This document shows positions 1 through 7,678 of a stretch of 20,388 bases of DNA, piece by piece; the stretch's first letter is position 1, and each line of letters begins with the position of its first letter. The DNA is from a virus. Made by a program: the position numbers and the translations under genes. The notes under the pieces were generated by a model, which ran no database searches, had not been told where the DNA came from, and worked only from the letters and a program-made list of their open reading frames with translations. The stretch spans positions 1-20,388 of IMG/VR virus record IMGVR_UViG_3300046323_000245. The stretch is one strand, 5' to 3'.

Positions 1-201
1 AATTGCAGCCTGAGCCATTGACGTAAATCCGCCAGCAGCAGCCTCAGCGCCATCGGCCAAAGTCTGAAGTCCAGACCCTTTTTTATCTAAAGATTTTCCA
101 ATTGATTTACCAGATTTTTCAGCTTGTTTTTCGAGAGATAAAAATCCCTCTTTAACATCACCATTATCTAGTACAACCTTTATGCGTAGTTCATCAGACA
201 T
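1..201 (-). CDS. Tape measure protein, N-terminal fragment
   Basis: This is the first 67 codons of a gene that runs off the left edge. The tape measure protein sets tail length and fills the tail tube. The N-terminus (MSDELRIKVVLDNGDVKEG) leads into a Lys/Ser/Gly-rich helical stretch and then an Ala/Gly-rich segment, as is common at the start of tape measure proteins. The ATG at 201 overlaps the TAA of the chaperone extension (TAATG), with GGGTAAATA upstream. The main support is position: it directly follows the G/GT chaperone pair, as in lambda-like tail operons. The diagnostic long coiled body is outside the window. Confidence 0.75.
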   Translation of the reverse strand, partial: MSDELRIKVVLDNGDVKEGFLSLEKQAEKSGKSIGKSLDKKGSGLQTLADGAEAAAGGFTSMAQAAI

Positions 202-488
202 TATTTACCCAATAATTTCTGCATTTGATCTGCTGTAATATAATTTTTCTTTTTAATTTCCGAGGGGTAAGCTTTTGAGAATAATTCTTTGTGCATCTTA
301 GTCCTCGCAGCCTTTTTCATATTAGGCCAGTCAGCAACACTTAGTTTCTTTAACTGTTCTTGAGCCTCTATTGAAGTAATTGCCAACCATAAAGACTCAA
401 TCTTATCAGAATCAGTGTTTTCAATTTCACTAAGGCTCATGCCATAAAAAGAACAAAGCTTTGCAACAACGTAATCAGACGTGCTTAG
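201..488 (-). CDS. Tail assembly chaperone T extension (read by -1 frameshift)
   Basis: This frame is open from the slippery run at 488 down to the TAA at 201-203 and would be added to the preceding chaperone to make a GT-type fusion of about 177 residues. The first codons after the shift read LSTSDYVVAKLCSFYG and run in frame into MSLSEIENTDSDKIESLWLA. An ATG at 440 exists but has no ribosome binding site, which favours frameshift entry. Features such as LWLAITSIEAQEQ, DWPNMKKAAR and AYPSE fit a phage tail chaperone C-terminal part. In lambda, G and GT act with the tape measure protein before the tube assembles. The neighbours here match that order. Confidence 0.8.
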   Translation of the reverse strand, partial: LSTSDYVVAKLCSFYGMSLSEIENTDSDKIESLWLAITSIEAQEQLKKLSVADWPNMKKAARTKMHKELFSKAYPSEIKKKNYITADQMQKLLGK

Positions 489-733
489 TTTTTTTTTGAA
501 GCTGTTACAGTTTCCATAAGCTGCGTGATGTGATCAAACTCTAAGGTTTCAAACACACCTAATGGCAAACCCAACAACTCAAGAAATTCCTGCATTACAG
601 TCGCAGCGTCGCCAGTTTCGCCAATTTTCAAAAGGCTTTCACGGTACGCTTGAGTTTCTTTAAACTTTGGCTTTCTTAGCTCAAACTTTTTATCGTCTAA
701 TTCAATTTCAAAAACTGTTCTAACTAATTTCAT
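485..733 (-). CDS. Tail assembly chaperone G
   Basis: An 82-residue protein sitting between the tail tube gene and the tape measure gene, the usual place for the G-type tail chaperone. It has a short beta-like N-terminus (VFEIELDDKKFELRKP) followed by an acidic helical region, and ends ASKKN at a run of nine A. The ATG at 733 has AGGGAC just upstream. The end of the gene carries the slippery site that allows a -1 shift into the next frame, so it would be made in two forms. The assignment rests on size, position and the frameshift arrangement rather than on a strong motif. Confidence 0.78.
   Translation of the reverse strand: MKLVRTVFEIELDDKKFELRKPKFKETQAYRESLLKIGETGDAATVMQEFLELLGLPLGVFETLEFDHITQLMETVTASKKN
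488..494 (-). other. -1 ribosomal frameshift slippery heptamer A AAA AAC
   Basis: On the minus strand nine A are followed by C, read as TCA AAA AAA AAC TAA in the chaperone frame. The heptamer A AAA AAC fits the X XXY YYZ rule, and the zero-frame stop comes immediately after it. The -1 frame is open on both sides of the slip and joins the downstream chaperone domain. I did not find a convincing stimulatory stem-loop by eye. Confidence 0.75.
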
Positions 734-735
734 AA

Positions 736-776
736 GTCCCTAGTGTTGAGCCGATCCTGAGACCGTCCCTTGTGTT
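736..776. repeat. Short direct repeat between tail tube and chaperone genes
   Basis: GTCCCTAGTGTT at 736-747 recurs as GTCCCTTGTGTT at 765-776, twelve bases with one mismatch. Read on the minus strand, the second copy in transcription order supplies the AGGGAC ribosome binding site of the chaperone gene. It may be a small local duplication or chance. Confidence 0.4.
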
Positions 777-778
777 AA

Positions 779-1693
779 TTAATAACCAGCTTTTTCAGCA
801 TCGCCCTGCATCCAGAATTGGATCCCTTTTGGCTTTGTGTTGTCTGGGTAGATTGTAAATGTCGCAGGAATCTCGGATAAGTTTTCGCCTGAGAAATTGA
901 ATGATTCTAAGCCTAATTCACAAGCCCAAAAATTGTAATCAGATGATTTATTTGAATCATCCTCATTCGCATCATGCAAACGTACTTTGATCTTTGGATT
1001 GCTTGAACCAACATTAGCAGGTCCGTATCCAAAGACCGCTTCTTTGTCTACGCCAACAGGTGTGAATACTGGCATTCCGTACATAACCATAAGTTTTTGT
1101 AAAGATGCCTTATCAGTTTCTTGGAAGGTCATGTTCAATACTGGCTTATCGTATCCAGTGATTTTCTCGTCTTGAACAGTTGTACCTGTTACATGACAAG
1201 TGATTTCAATTTTCTGTTGAGCTAAACCCTCTAAAGTGATGTCACCTTTTAAGCAAGTAGCCTCAACAACAGTTTGACCTAAAGTAATAACTTTAAACGC
1301 GAAAGCTGTAGGTGCAGCAACAGAATCAATTGCAGGTTGAGCATAACCGATTGCTGTGTGCGTAAGTGTAACAGTTGATCCCGATGCAGTAGCGTCAAAT
1401 CCGGTAACAGCAGTTAAAACAGCAGCCAAAGCCGTTGCGACAGCAGTTGCAGAATCATTTGCAGAAATTGCAACAGCGTGACCAGTCCAACCACCAGCAG
1501 GCGCAGGATCAGTTCCAAGAGTAGCAACATTGAACCAAGCATAGCGTTTTGCGCCAGCAGCATCATGAAATAAAAAATACTTGTTTTGTAAGCTTGATGA
1601 AACATCAGCAACACATTTAATAGATTGAACCTGAGCTAAGTCAGAACCGAAATAAACTTTTTGAGGTCTTAAATCGACATTTGCTAAAGACAT
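779..1693 (-). CDS. Major tail tube protein with inserted domain
   Basis: A 304-residue structural protein expected to form the stacked rings of the tail tube. The start is well marked by AGGAGAAATTTAAATG. Residues about 35-120 look like an inserted domain seen in many phage structural proteins: a beta start (KYFLFHDAAGAKRYAWFNV), a helix rich in Ala with NDSATAVATAL, and a Thr-rich strand pair. The flanks read as tail tube material, such as GDITLEGLAQQKIEITCHVTG near the middle and a C-terminus ending IPATFTIYPDNTKPKG. It lies between the tail terminator and the G/GT chaperones, the classic place for the tube gene. The inserted domain could be exposed on the tube surface; that is inference. 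Confidence 0.8.
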   Translation of the reverse strand: MSLANVDLRPQKVYFGSDLAQVQSIKCVADVSSSLQNKYFLFHDAAGAKRYAWFNVATLGTDPAPAGGWTGHAVAISANDSATAVATALAAVLTAVTGFDATASGSTVTLTHTAIGYAQPAIDSVAAPTAFAFKVITLGQTVVEATCLKGDITLEGLAQQKIEITCHVTGTTVQDEKITGYDKPVLNMTFQETDKASLQKLMVMYGMPVFTPVGVDKEAVFGYGPANVGSSNPKIKVRLHDANEDDSNKSSDYNFWACELGLESFNFSGENLSEIPATFTIYPDNTKPKGIQFWMQGDAEKAGY

Positions 1694-1749
1694 TTAAATT
1701 TCTCCTTGAAAAAATGGTTGAATAACCTTCAAGTGAAATTCTGAATAGA

Positions 1750-2193
1750 TTAACAGTTTAAGTCTAATCCAAGTCCGAACATGATTGTAATATTGAACGT
1801 GAGTTTAATCTGTATCGCATTGTCGTTTGATTCTAACGGCTGTGCTTCAATAGACTGGCAGACAACATTTTTAATAAATGTTTGACCTGAGTATTTAGCG
1901 CGTCTTAAACAGTTGAGCCTATATTTATTCGCTATGTCCATTGCTTCGTCAAGCTCCTCTGTTGAGTTTCTTGATCCGCTAAAAAACAAAGTAGTCGTAG
2001 CTGTTACAACATCAGTCGTTGTGTTTTGATTAGACACTGTTGTGTCCACTGAGCCATAAAAAATGTGATATCTTTTATCGAAGTTATTATCTCCGACTTG
2101 ATCTGAATTAAACCCACTATCAAATACTGAAAAATCAGAATCAATTTCAGTCAATCTATCTGCTAAAAATGTTCTGATTGGTTTAAAACTCAT
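1750..2193 (-). CDS. Tail terminator / head-tail joining protein
   Basis: A 147-residue protein between the connector and the tail tube gene. Its N-terminus (FKPIRTFLADRLTEIDSDF) matches the opening helix of tail terminator proteins, which cap the finished tube and dock it to the head. The middle alternates beta strands (YHIFYGSVDT, DVVTATTTLFFSG), followed by a helix (LDEAMDIANKYR) and more strands ending near FNITIMFGLG. This order of folds, the length and the position all fit. The ATG overlaps the end of the previous gene by ATGA. A more general head-tail joining role cannot be excluded. Confidence 0.65.
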   Translation of the reverse strand: MSFKPIRTFLADRLTEIDSDFSVFDSGFNSDQVGDNNFDKRYHIFYGSVDTTVSNQNTTTDVVTATTTLFFSGSRNSTEELDEAMDIANKYRLNCLRRAKYSGQTFIKNVVCQSIEAQPLESNDNAIQIKLTFNITIMFGLGLDLNC

Positions 2194-2888
2194 CCTCGTC
2201 TCACAATCACAGTATGCAGATTTGTTTTTTCTGTAACAGTTGAAACAGTATCTTTGTCGTAATCTAAAGACAATTGAGATCTAGATGCTTTGGTGTTTGA
2301 AAGCTGTTCATATTTTGCAGCTTTAATGCTAAATAAATCACCGACAACATTTGAGTTGCCTTCGAATATGAATTGCAATGTTTTATAAGTTGATAATTGT
2401 TTAACTTGTTGTTTGTCCAGAATATCTGAAGCAGTGTATTTAGATCCGTCTTCTGCAAATATTCCTTTTTCATCGAGCATATCGATGATCCAATCTTGTG
2501 CTCGTAAATGAACAATATTCCAAGATGACCACTTTTTTGGTCGATATTGATCAATTTCTGGTTCATAGCCATAAAGATCAAAGTCAGATGAAAACAATCC
2601 TGCTGTTGCAAGATTTAAAACTGTAACATCTTTTGTAAATGTTTGTGTGCTAGGAAGTGTTGTTGTAATTCGAAGTGAAATTGTCTTAGTTCCTGCTGTA
2701 GTAAAAACCCAATCAATGTATTTTTTAGTCGTAACATTATACCAAGTGACACCAGCATCAATAGATATTTCATGTGAAATTGTAGCAAATGTTAAGTCAG
2801 GCGCTATGAAAGATTCACTGACATCGATTCGTAATTTGTCACCTGTGAAAACTTTTTCATCAGCTTTGATGATTCCAAAAATTGACAT
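2190..2888 (-). CDS. Head-tail connector-like protein with Ig/PKD-like N-terminus
   Basis: A 232-residue protein that appears to have two parts. Residues about 10-95 look like an Ig or PKD-type beta sandwich (ISHEISIDAGVTWYNV, then TAGTKTISLRITTT). Residues about 110-232 are helical and carry a pattern I associate with phage neck or connector proteins: W-x-x-VHLRAQDWIIDML, GSKYTASDIL, GDLFSIKAAKYEQL and finally SLDYDKDT. In relatives the last motif is usually an acidic LDxDxDG-like stretch. It is preceded by GAGGGG and lies just upstream of the tail terminator. Connectors sit under the portal and join head to tail. The added Ig-like domain would probably face outwards. Confidence 0.55.
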   Translation of the reverse strand: MSIFGIIKADEKVFTGDKLRIDVSESFIAPDLTFATISHEISIDAGVTWYNVTTKKYIDWVFTTAGTKTISLRITTTLPSTQTFTKDVTVLNLATAGLFSSDFDLYGYEPEIDQYRPKKWSSWNIVHLRAQDWIIDMLDEKGIFAEDGSKYTASDILDKQQVKQLSTYKTLQFIFEGNSNVVGDLFSIKAAKYEQLSNTKASRSQLSLDYDKDTVSTVTEKTNLHTVIVRRG

Positions 2889-2890
2889 CT

Positions 2891-3421
2891 TTACCCCTCA
2901 GTCAGTGATTGCCACTTAACATTGTTTTCATATCTATCAGATAGGACTTCCATGTCCTTTAAGCCGATCTTGTCATGCGATTCTGTAGGAGCAAACCCCC
3001 AGAACTTCTCTGCAAAACGTGATCCAAGCTCGGTGCATACCATCGCCCTATTGCCATTCAAAACAAGTTTATTAAAAATCAAATTGAGCCAGCCAAAAAC
3101 TATTGTTAAACCAATAAAAATTATTTGCTCAATCGCGTATCTTTTCCCAACTTGATTTTCTAGCCATTCATATACCTGAGATTGTAAATGCTCAGGAACA
3201 GACCATTGATATTCTTTTACAAGCGTGTAGTGTTTATTCCACTCTGACCGAGTTAGCTTTTGAAATCTTGGAAAGATTGACTCATAGACTTTAGGCTCGC
3301 CAAATGTTTCAAGCTCAATGGCAAAATGACCAAAAGGAACGATTTCGCCAATTTGTAAAAGCTTGTTTCCAAGTTGCTTGTACCACACCAAAGGATTTCC
3401 AAATAGAAACTTGATCGTCAT
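2891..3421 (-). CDS. Permuted papain-like (YiiX / NlpC-type) protein
   Basis: I place the start at the ATG at 3421, which overlaps the previous stop as ATGA and has CGGAG upstream, rather than at a longer open frame; the product is 176 residues. GHFAIE (His32), VYES (47-48) and MVCTEL (Cys129, Glu131) give the His-then-Cys order of circularly permuted NlpC/P60-like YiiX-type cysteine enzymes. Between them, after GKRY, lies a hydrophobic stretch at 98-122 (IIFIGLTIVFGWLNLIF) that could be a membrane segment. Related enzymes cut peptide or lipid-linked bonds. Its place among connector and fibre genes suggests a particle-borne activity, perhaps for entry. The fold call is from motifs only. Confidence 0.5.
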   Translation of the reverse strand: MTIKFLFGNPLVWYKQLGNKLLQIGEIVPFGHFAIELETFGEPKVYESIFPRFQKLTRSEWNKHYTLVKEYQWSVPEHLQSQVYEWLENQVGKRYAIEQIIFIGLTIVFGWLNLIFNKLVLNGNRAMVCTELGSRFAEKFWGFAPTESHDKIGLKDMEVLSDRYENNVKWQSLTEG

Positions 3422-4296
3422 ATTGTAAGCTCCGATATTAAAAATTGTCTGATTGTTACACCATATGGAGTCATTGAATTGATCCAAGGATAGTTTGAAA
3501 CACTAGCGTATCTCGCGTGAGCTGGGCTTTGAAAGCACGAAACAATATCCCTATTTGATTCATCAACAAAAGCATCAAATTCTTTTTTGTAATCAAATAA
3601 AAATCTTCGACCTTCTAAAATAACCGTCGAACTTGGCATTGGAGATCCAGTCATAGCAAGTGAGATTAAACCAATACAAGGCATTTGAAGATTATCAACT
3701 AAGTTTCCGCGTCTAGTTTTTCCTTCTTGTATCTTTTCCAAAGAATTATAATATTTTGCCCAGTGTTTTGACTCTGGACTTTCTAGACCGTTTTTGTCGT
3801 AAAAGTGTAGATGCGAAGACCTTACAACGGGAAAGCCTAACGGATCTCTTGTAAAAGAATGGTGTTCTGAAACAATTAAATTTGAATAACTTAAAACTCC
3901 TTGCGCGTTTACGCTACAATTCTCATAGTATTCTTCACTCACGCACTCGCCCTTAATTAAAATAGATTTTCTGTGAAGCATCTTTGTTAAAGAAGTTCTA
4001 AAATCTAAAGCCAAAGGAACTTCGCTTGTGTTATAAGCTTTTTTATCTATTACGAAATCATAAATTTTGTAATATTTAATTAAGTCTGATTGAGTTTGTA
4101 GCCATGAATCAAAGGCCGCCTGATGTGCTGCTTTGTATGCCGTATACTGCGTTAGACTCATAATGGTAAAATTTAATTGTTCAAATTGTTCTATCTGAAA
4201 GTCCTCACAAGGAAGTTCTTGCCAAGGCCAAACCAATGGAATGTTTATAGGTCTTTCAGATTCTGGACACAAAGAAAATGTTTTAAATGCTATCAT
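3418..4296 (-). CDS. Unknown structural protein
   Basis: A 292-residue protein I do not recognise. The start has AGGGAATTGTAATG and overlaps the preceding fibre stop by one base; the end overlaps the next gene by ATGA. It has no signal peptide or clear membrane helix and is rich in aromatic residues, with a Trp/Pro-rich start (NIPLVWPWQELPCEDF), a central charged helical part (HLHFYDKNGLESPESKHW, YYNSLEKIQEG) and a C-terminal stretch with NYPWINSMTPYGVTI. Tight coupling to the fibre gene suggests it is a virion component or works with the fibres, for instance as an adaptor. No enzyme motif is visible. Confidence 0.6.
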   Translation of the reverse strand: MIAFKTFSLCPESERPINIPLVWPWQELPCEDFQIEQFEQLNFTIMSLTQYTAYKAAHQAAFDSWLQTQSDLIKYYKIYDFVIDKKAYNTSEVPLALDFRTSLTKMLHRKSILIKGECVSEEYYENCSVNAQGVLSYSNLIVSEHHSFTRDPLGFPVVRSSHLHFYDKNGLESPESKHWAKYYNSLEKIQEGKTRRGNLVDNLQMPCIGLISLAMTGSPMPSSTVILEGRRFLFDYKKEFDAFVDESNRDIVSCFQSPAHARYASVSNYPWINSMTPYGVTIRQFLISELTI

Positions 4297-5561
4297 TACA
4301 ATTCCCTCACAGATATAAATGACCCTGCTAAGACCGTAATATTTGTTCCGTTGTTTTCAGATCTGAATTGTGGAGCTATTGATCCTGATGTCGTACACAC
4401 AAAAACACCTGTGATGACTGCGCAATAATTTACGTTTGCTACTGGAGTTCCTGTAGACAAAACAATGTCACCCGAAGCATTAATAGTTCCGTTAAAGTTT
4501 GCTGTTGTACCATCTCCGAGAGTCGGAATTTGTACGCTTAAAGCCAGATTGCCAACCGCTGTAGTCAGTGCGGCTGTTAAAACAATACCAGTATTTGCGT
4601 TTGCAGACTGATATAAAATCGTAGCAAGAATTTGATATGATCGACCTGCTGTTACTGTAAATCCTAAATCACTGATTGTGGACAAAGTTACGTTTGATCC
4701 GCTCACAATATTTGCTGCTGTCTTTTGTATTCTGGTTTTACTAATTTGAGCTTGCAACTTTCCAATCGCTTGCAAAACCGAATCGGTTGCAGATACTAAA
4801 GAAAAGTCAGTCAAAATTAAGCCTGTTAAAATATTGTCTGCTTTTAAAGATACGGAAGTAATTAAACTATTGATCTGAGCTTGTAGCTTTCCAAAAGCTA
4901 ATAACAAAGAGTCTGTATCTAAAATTGAAGAGCTTGTAGCAAAAGAAATTCCAGTTAAAACCGTAGACAAAACTGAAGATGCAACAGAAGATGCGAAATC
5001 AGAAATTGTCGAAGCTGTTTGAGTGCCAGTGTGATTTGCTCTATTTCTATTATTTGTATCACGCGTGTTTAACTGAGTAGTCGTTTCGTAGTTGTTAGGA
5101 TTACTAGCATCATACTTTAAATTTAATGCTGTCTGTGTTGCTGTTGATATTGCTTTATTAAGGTCAGAAGTATTTTCAACATTTTGTAAATCAATATTAG
5201 TTTTTGCATTTGTTTTTTGTGTTCCGCTTAAACCTTGCGCTGCTGTATCTACTCTAAGTCTGCTGGCAAGCGCTGTCGTTTGAGTGGCTGCAAAGTTTGG
5301 ATCATTTCCTAGTGCCGTTGCGATTTCATTTAAAGTGTCAAGAGTGGCTGGGCTAGCAGCAACCAAAGAAGCAATCTGCGCCGTAGTAAATGCGTTAGCT
5401 GTTGTAACTGCATTGTTTGCTGCTGTTGTAACTTGCGCCGCAGTTTGAAATCCAGAAGGGTTACTTGCGTCATATTTATTTGAGAGCGCACTATTTACTT
5501 GCGTACTTAGTGGCGCGTCTATTGAGTTTTCTACTGTTAAATTATCAATAAATTGAGCCAT
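4296..5561 (-). CDS. Fibre protein with internal repeats
   Basis: A 421-residue fibre-type protein. Familiar fibre phrases are present: SPATLDTLNEIATALGNDPN at about 70-89, LQNVENTSDLNKAIS at 125-139 and ANHTGTQ at 175-181. Two internal repeats stand out: KYDASNP at 29-35 and again at 149-155, and a roughly 45-residue unit ending in AFGKLQAQI (222-230) and AIGKLQAQI (265-273). Residues about 280-421 look like a beta-rich knob and end GSFISVREL. It starts at a good site (GGTGAGG, TAATG). Fibres of this kind bind host surface or decorate the particle; the location near capsid genes leaves open a head-fibre role. Confidence 0.75.
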   Translation of the reverse strand: MAQFIDNLTVENSIDAPLSTQVNSALSNKYDASNPSGFQTAAQVTTAANNAVTTANAFTTAQIASLVAASPATLDTLNEIATALGNDPNFAATQTTALASRLRVDTAAQGLSGTQKTNAKTNIDLQNVENTSDLNKAISTATQTALNLKYDASNPNNYETTTQLNTRDTNNRNRANHTGTQTASTISDFASSVASSVLSTVLTGISFATSSSILDTDSLLLAFGKLQAQINSLITSVSLKADNILTGLILTDFSLVSATDSVLQAIGKLQAQISKTRIQKTAANIVSGSNVTLSTISDLGFTVTAGRSYQILATILYQSANANTGIVLTAALTTAVGNLALSVQIPTLGDGTTANFNGTINASGDIVLSTGTPVANVNYCAVITGVFVCTTSGSIAPQFRSENNGTNITVLAGSFISVREL

Positions 5562-6238
5562 TAACCAACCTCACCATTTAAAACAGCATACCAGCTTGTC
5601 TCGCCACTTAATGCAGCGTTTGCATTTGCGTTGATTACAAATCCGTTAACCGTTTTTGTTTCGTATGTCCAAGTCCTTGCCGTTGCGCCTGTGATAACGA
5701 CTGAATAATTAACAGAAGGCATCGCGGTCGAAAATGTTACCGTAGCTTTTCTTGGCGCACCCAAAAAAGATCCTGCTGCAATTATTCCAGATTTAAAAAC
5801 AACAGCGTTTAATTTTGTTTTATCTGCTGCGCTCATAAAGCCAGCAACAGATATTGTCGCATTTGCGTGTTCTGCGCCGCCACTACCCACGTGTGACAAT
5901 GGAGCCGCACCAACTTGCGCCGCTGTGGTCGCATGAGGATTAGAGGTATTAGAAATATGTGAATCAATTTGTGTGTGCGAGTTTATTTGACCTGTAGTGT
6001 GTGAAATGAGCGTGTAAGCTGCATTGCCTTCAGCAGAAGTCAAATACTGAGGATGAGGATCAGGCAAGGCAACGTGAGCTGCAACCGCCGCAGTGCCAGA
6101 ATATATTTGAATATTACCAGCATCGTCTTTTGATTTAGTAATACCGTCTGTAGAGTCTGTAAACTCGTTAATTTTCCCAGTTGATGCATTTGGAACTGCA
6201 CCAGCCGGAACTTTTAGCCTTGTTATGTATGAACTCAT
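5561..6238 (-). CDS. Fibre protein with DPHPQYL and ADKTKL motifs
   Basis: A 225-residue protein. DPHPQYLT at 60-67, NPHATTAAQVGA at 100-111 and GFMSAADKTKLNAV at 133-146 are typical of phage fibre and collar-fibre proteins and form trimeric shaft and hinge elements in relatives. Residues about 150-225 make a beta-rich end domain with the order VTFSTAMPSVNYSVVITG, then WTYETKTVNGFVI. The ATG follows GAGGTTTT and overlaps the previous stop (ATGA), and the end overlaps the longer fibre gene (TAATG). The two are probably made together and may form one assembly. Receptor binding or capsid decoration are both possible. Confidence 0.75.
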   Translation of the reverse strand: MSSYITRLKVPAGAVPNASTGKINEFTDSTDGITKSKDDAGNIQIYSGTAAVAAHVALPDPHPQYLTSAEGNAAYTLISHTTGQINSHTQIDSHISNTSNPHATTAAQVGAAPLSHVGSGGAEHANATISVAGFMSAADKTKLNAVVFKSGIIAAGSFLGAPRKATVTFSTAMPSVNYSVVITGATARTWTYETKTVNGFVINANANAALSGETSWYAVLNGEVG

Positions 6239-6453
6239 AAAACCTCAAGCCTTCCACAGACCTCTAGCACGCCCTCTATTTCTAAGGGGCCAGTGATAAC
6301 ACTAGAACAGAACTCTGGTATTACATAGCTTTCGCCGCTTGCAATAAAATACTTTTGAAAACTAGAACCAGCGCTTGCACTACGAATAGTATCACTTGCA
6401 GGGATCTGCGAAATTTTACCATCGATAAGTGCAAGTGCTATTTGCTCAGGCAT
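6235..6453 (-). CDS. Small beta-rich structural protein
   Basis: A 72-residue protein. The second half (FIASGESYVIPEF followed by GPLEIEGVLEVCGRLEVL) looks like the short beta-solenoid or hairpin ladder found in small phage fibre-associated proteins, in which a G-x-L-x-I-x-G-x-L pattern repeats. The first half, LALIDGKISQIPASDTI, resembles the start of the next gene upstream (LQLVNGKITQVEAT), so both may share an N-terminal docking element. Its stop overlaps the fibre start by ATGA. It may serve as a fibre anchor or a surface decoration. Confidence 0.6.
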   Translation of the reverse strand: MPEQIALALIDGKISQIPASDTIRSASAGSSFQKYFIASGESYVIPEFCSSVITGPLEIEGVLEVCGRLEVL

Positions 6454-6456
6454 TTA

Positions 6457-6966
6457 TTAAGCCAAAACAATACAGTCGTCGATATCAGTATCGATTTCTG
6501 TTGCTGAAATTGCTGATCCAACAAGTTGAGAAATTGTAGCGCCGCCTGCGAAAGTCGGAGGAGTTGCTGTAACGCCGCCAGCAGTTCCTAAAAATTGACG
6601 TGCTCCTGCTGTTAAACCAGAAAGATCATTGTTTGTTCCTTCAAAATAAACAGTGGCATTTGCTGCCGCTACAACTGCGTCTAATAAAAATCCGTGAGCT
6701 TCACGTGAATTTGAGTTATCTGCAAGGCGAACTTTTGGAGTTCCAGCATCGTCAAAAATATTAATGTATTTCCCAGCCCCGATATTTTCAGATGCTAAAA
6801 TTACCTTAACATTTGGACCAACGCCAACAGGCAATACAGAAACATCGATTTTACCTGTTGAATCTAAAGCCACAACTTCGCCAGCGTCCCCTGCTCCTGC
6901 AGAGACTACAGTTGCTTCGACTTGTGTTATTTTTCCGTTAACTAATTGAAGTGGTTTTTGTGCCAT
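6457..6966 (-). CDS. Decoration or head-fibre-like protein
   Basis: A 169-residue protein with a clear start (AAAAAGGATTTTAAATCATG). The opening PLQLVNGKITQVEA is followed by GDAGEVVALDSTGKIDVSVLP, a linker seen in fibre proteins. Residues about 50-140 then form a compact beta domain with ENIGAGKYINIFDD, EAHGFLLDAV and LTAGARQFLGTAGGVT. The beta domain resembles the end of the 159-residue protein encoded just before it. The position three genes after the major capsid gene suggests a capsid-bound decoration or head fibre, though a tail-fibre accessory is also possible. Confidence 0.6.
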   Translation of the reverse strand: MAQKPLQLVNGKITQVEATVVSAGAGDAGEVVALDSTGKIDVSVLPVGVGPNVKVILASENIGAGKYINIFDDAGTPKVRLADNSNSREAHGFLLDAVVAAANATVYFEGTNNDLSGLTAGARQFLGTAGGVTATPPTFAGGATISQLVGSAISATEIDTDIDDCIVLA

Positions 6967-6981
6967 GATTTAAAATCCTTT

Positions 6982-7461
6982 TTAAAGTGTTATTGGTTCT
7001 TGTATGTTAATAAAAATCGCACCACTACCTTGAGACGTTGCGACCAAAGTCCTAAAACCTGTTATCGGAGCCGTATCAGTTAATGATCCATTTATGTCTA
7101 AATATAATTGCGTGTTTACTGGCCATGTGAAACTTGAGTCTCTTAATATGCCGTATGTTTTGACTTGAGTTGATTCATTCGTTTGAGCCGCTACAATTGT
7201 AATTCCTAAAACTGTGGCACTTGAAAAATCAATATTATTATTTGCGTAGATTACTGTGTTTGGAGAAGTGACTGTCACACACTTTAAAGCGCTCATGATT
7301 GCGCCTGCATTGACAATTTCTAATGAACTATCAGAACCGCCGCCAATTTCACTTGCATTAGCTACCACAACCTCGACAGCAGTTTTATTTGCGCGAGTTG
7401 GTGACTCAATAAAAGCATCATGCATTCTTTCGCCTGTTGATGTTCTTATTGGTCCAGTCAT
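6982..7461 (-). CDS. Structural protein with C-terminal beta domain
   Basis: A 159-residue protein read from a good start (AAAGGTAAGTAATG) that overlaps the previous stop. The N-terminal 50 residues are mixed. Residues about 60-159 are mostly beta: VTVTSPNTVIYANNNIDF, then VKTYGILRDSSFTWPV, LYLDINGSLTD and finally GAIFINIQEPITL. The strand pattern (a G-x-L turn, a short acidic-Asn-Gly turn and an I-x-I-x-E-P end) parallels the beta domain of the next gene product, so the two may share ancestry. No enzyme motif is visible. It is probably a virion surface protein. Confidence 0.55.
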   Translation of the reverse strand: MTGPIRTSTGERMHDAFIESPTRANKTAVEVVVANASEIGGGSDSSLEIVNAGAIMSALKCVTVTSPNTVIYANNNIDFSSATVLGITIVAAQTNESTQVKTYGILRDSSFTWPVNTQLYLDINGSLTDTAPITGFRTLVATSQGSGAIFINIQEPITL

Positions 7462-7673
7462 TACTTACCTTTTGGTTTTATTTTCTTATAAAGATCAATG
7501 CTCTCGTAGTACCATGCGATCCAAGATCCGTTTACAAATTGAATATCGAAATATTTAACCTCAGACTTCATCTTGAGATTATTCATGAGCATCAACTCTC
7601 GAAGTAAATCAGGAGTTGATGCTTTAATAAAGTTAGGAACTACCGCTAAATTAGTTTCGTTCCCGACAGTCAT
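7461..7673 (-). CDS. Small unknown protein after the capsid gene
   Basis: A 70-residue protein starting a few bases after the capsid stop, with a weak ribosome binding site, and ending in a TAATG overlap with the next gene. It has an N-terminal helix (TPDLLRELMLMNNLKM) and an aromatic beta-like end (YFDIQFVNGSWIAWYYES) followed by a Lys-rich tail. I do not recognise it. The tight packing in the head block suggests a small virion or assembly factor. Confidence 0.55.
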   Translation of the reverse strand: MTVGNETNLAVVPNFIKASTPDLLRELMLMNNLKMKSEVKYFDIQFVNGSWIAWYYESIDLYKKIKPKGK

Positions 7674-7678
7674 TCTAA

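Noticed and set aside
987-1175. Plus-strand open frames at many places in the window, such as this one inside the tail tube gene.
   Set aside because: They mirror minus-strand coding sequence, lack ribosome binding sites and show no recognisable motifs.
1694-1749. A small stem (TTGAA-GGTTA-TTCAA on the minus strand) followed by six T, before the tail terminator stop.
   Set aside because: The stem has only five pairs and is AT-rich, and it lies just before the strong site of the tail tube gene inside one operon. Too weak for a terminator.
2264-2611. A 115-codon minus-strand frame inside the connector gene.
   Set aside because: It is a second frame of a well-supported gene, with composition typical of shadow frames and no start site.
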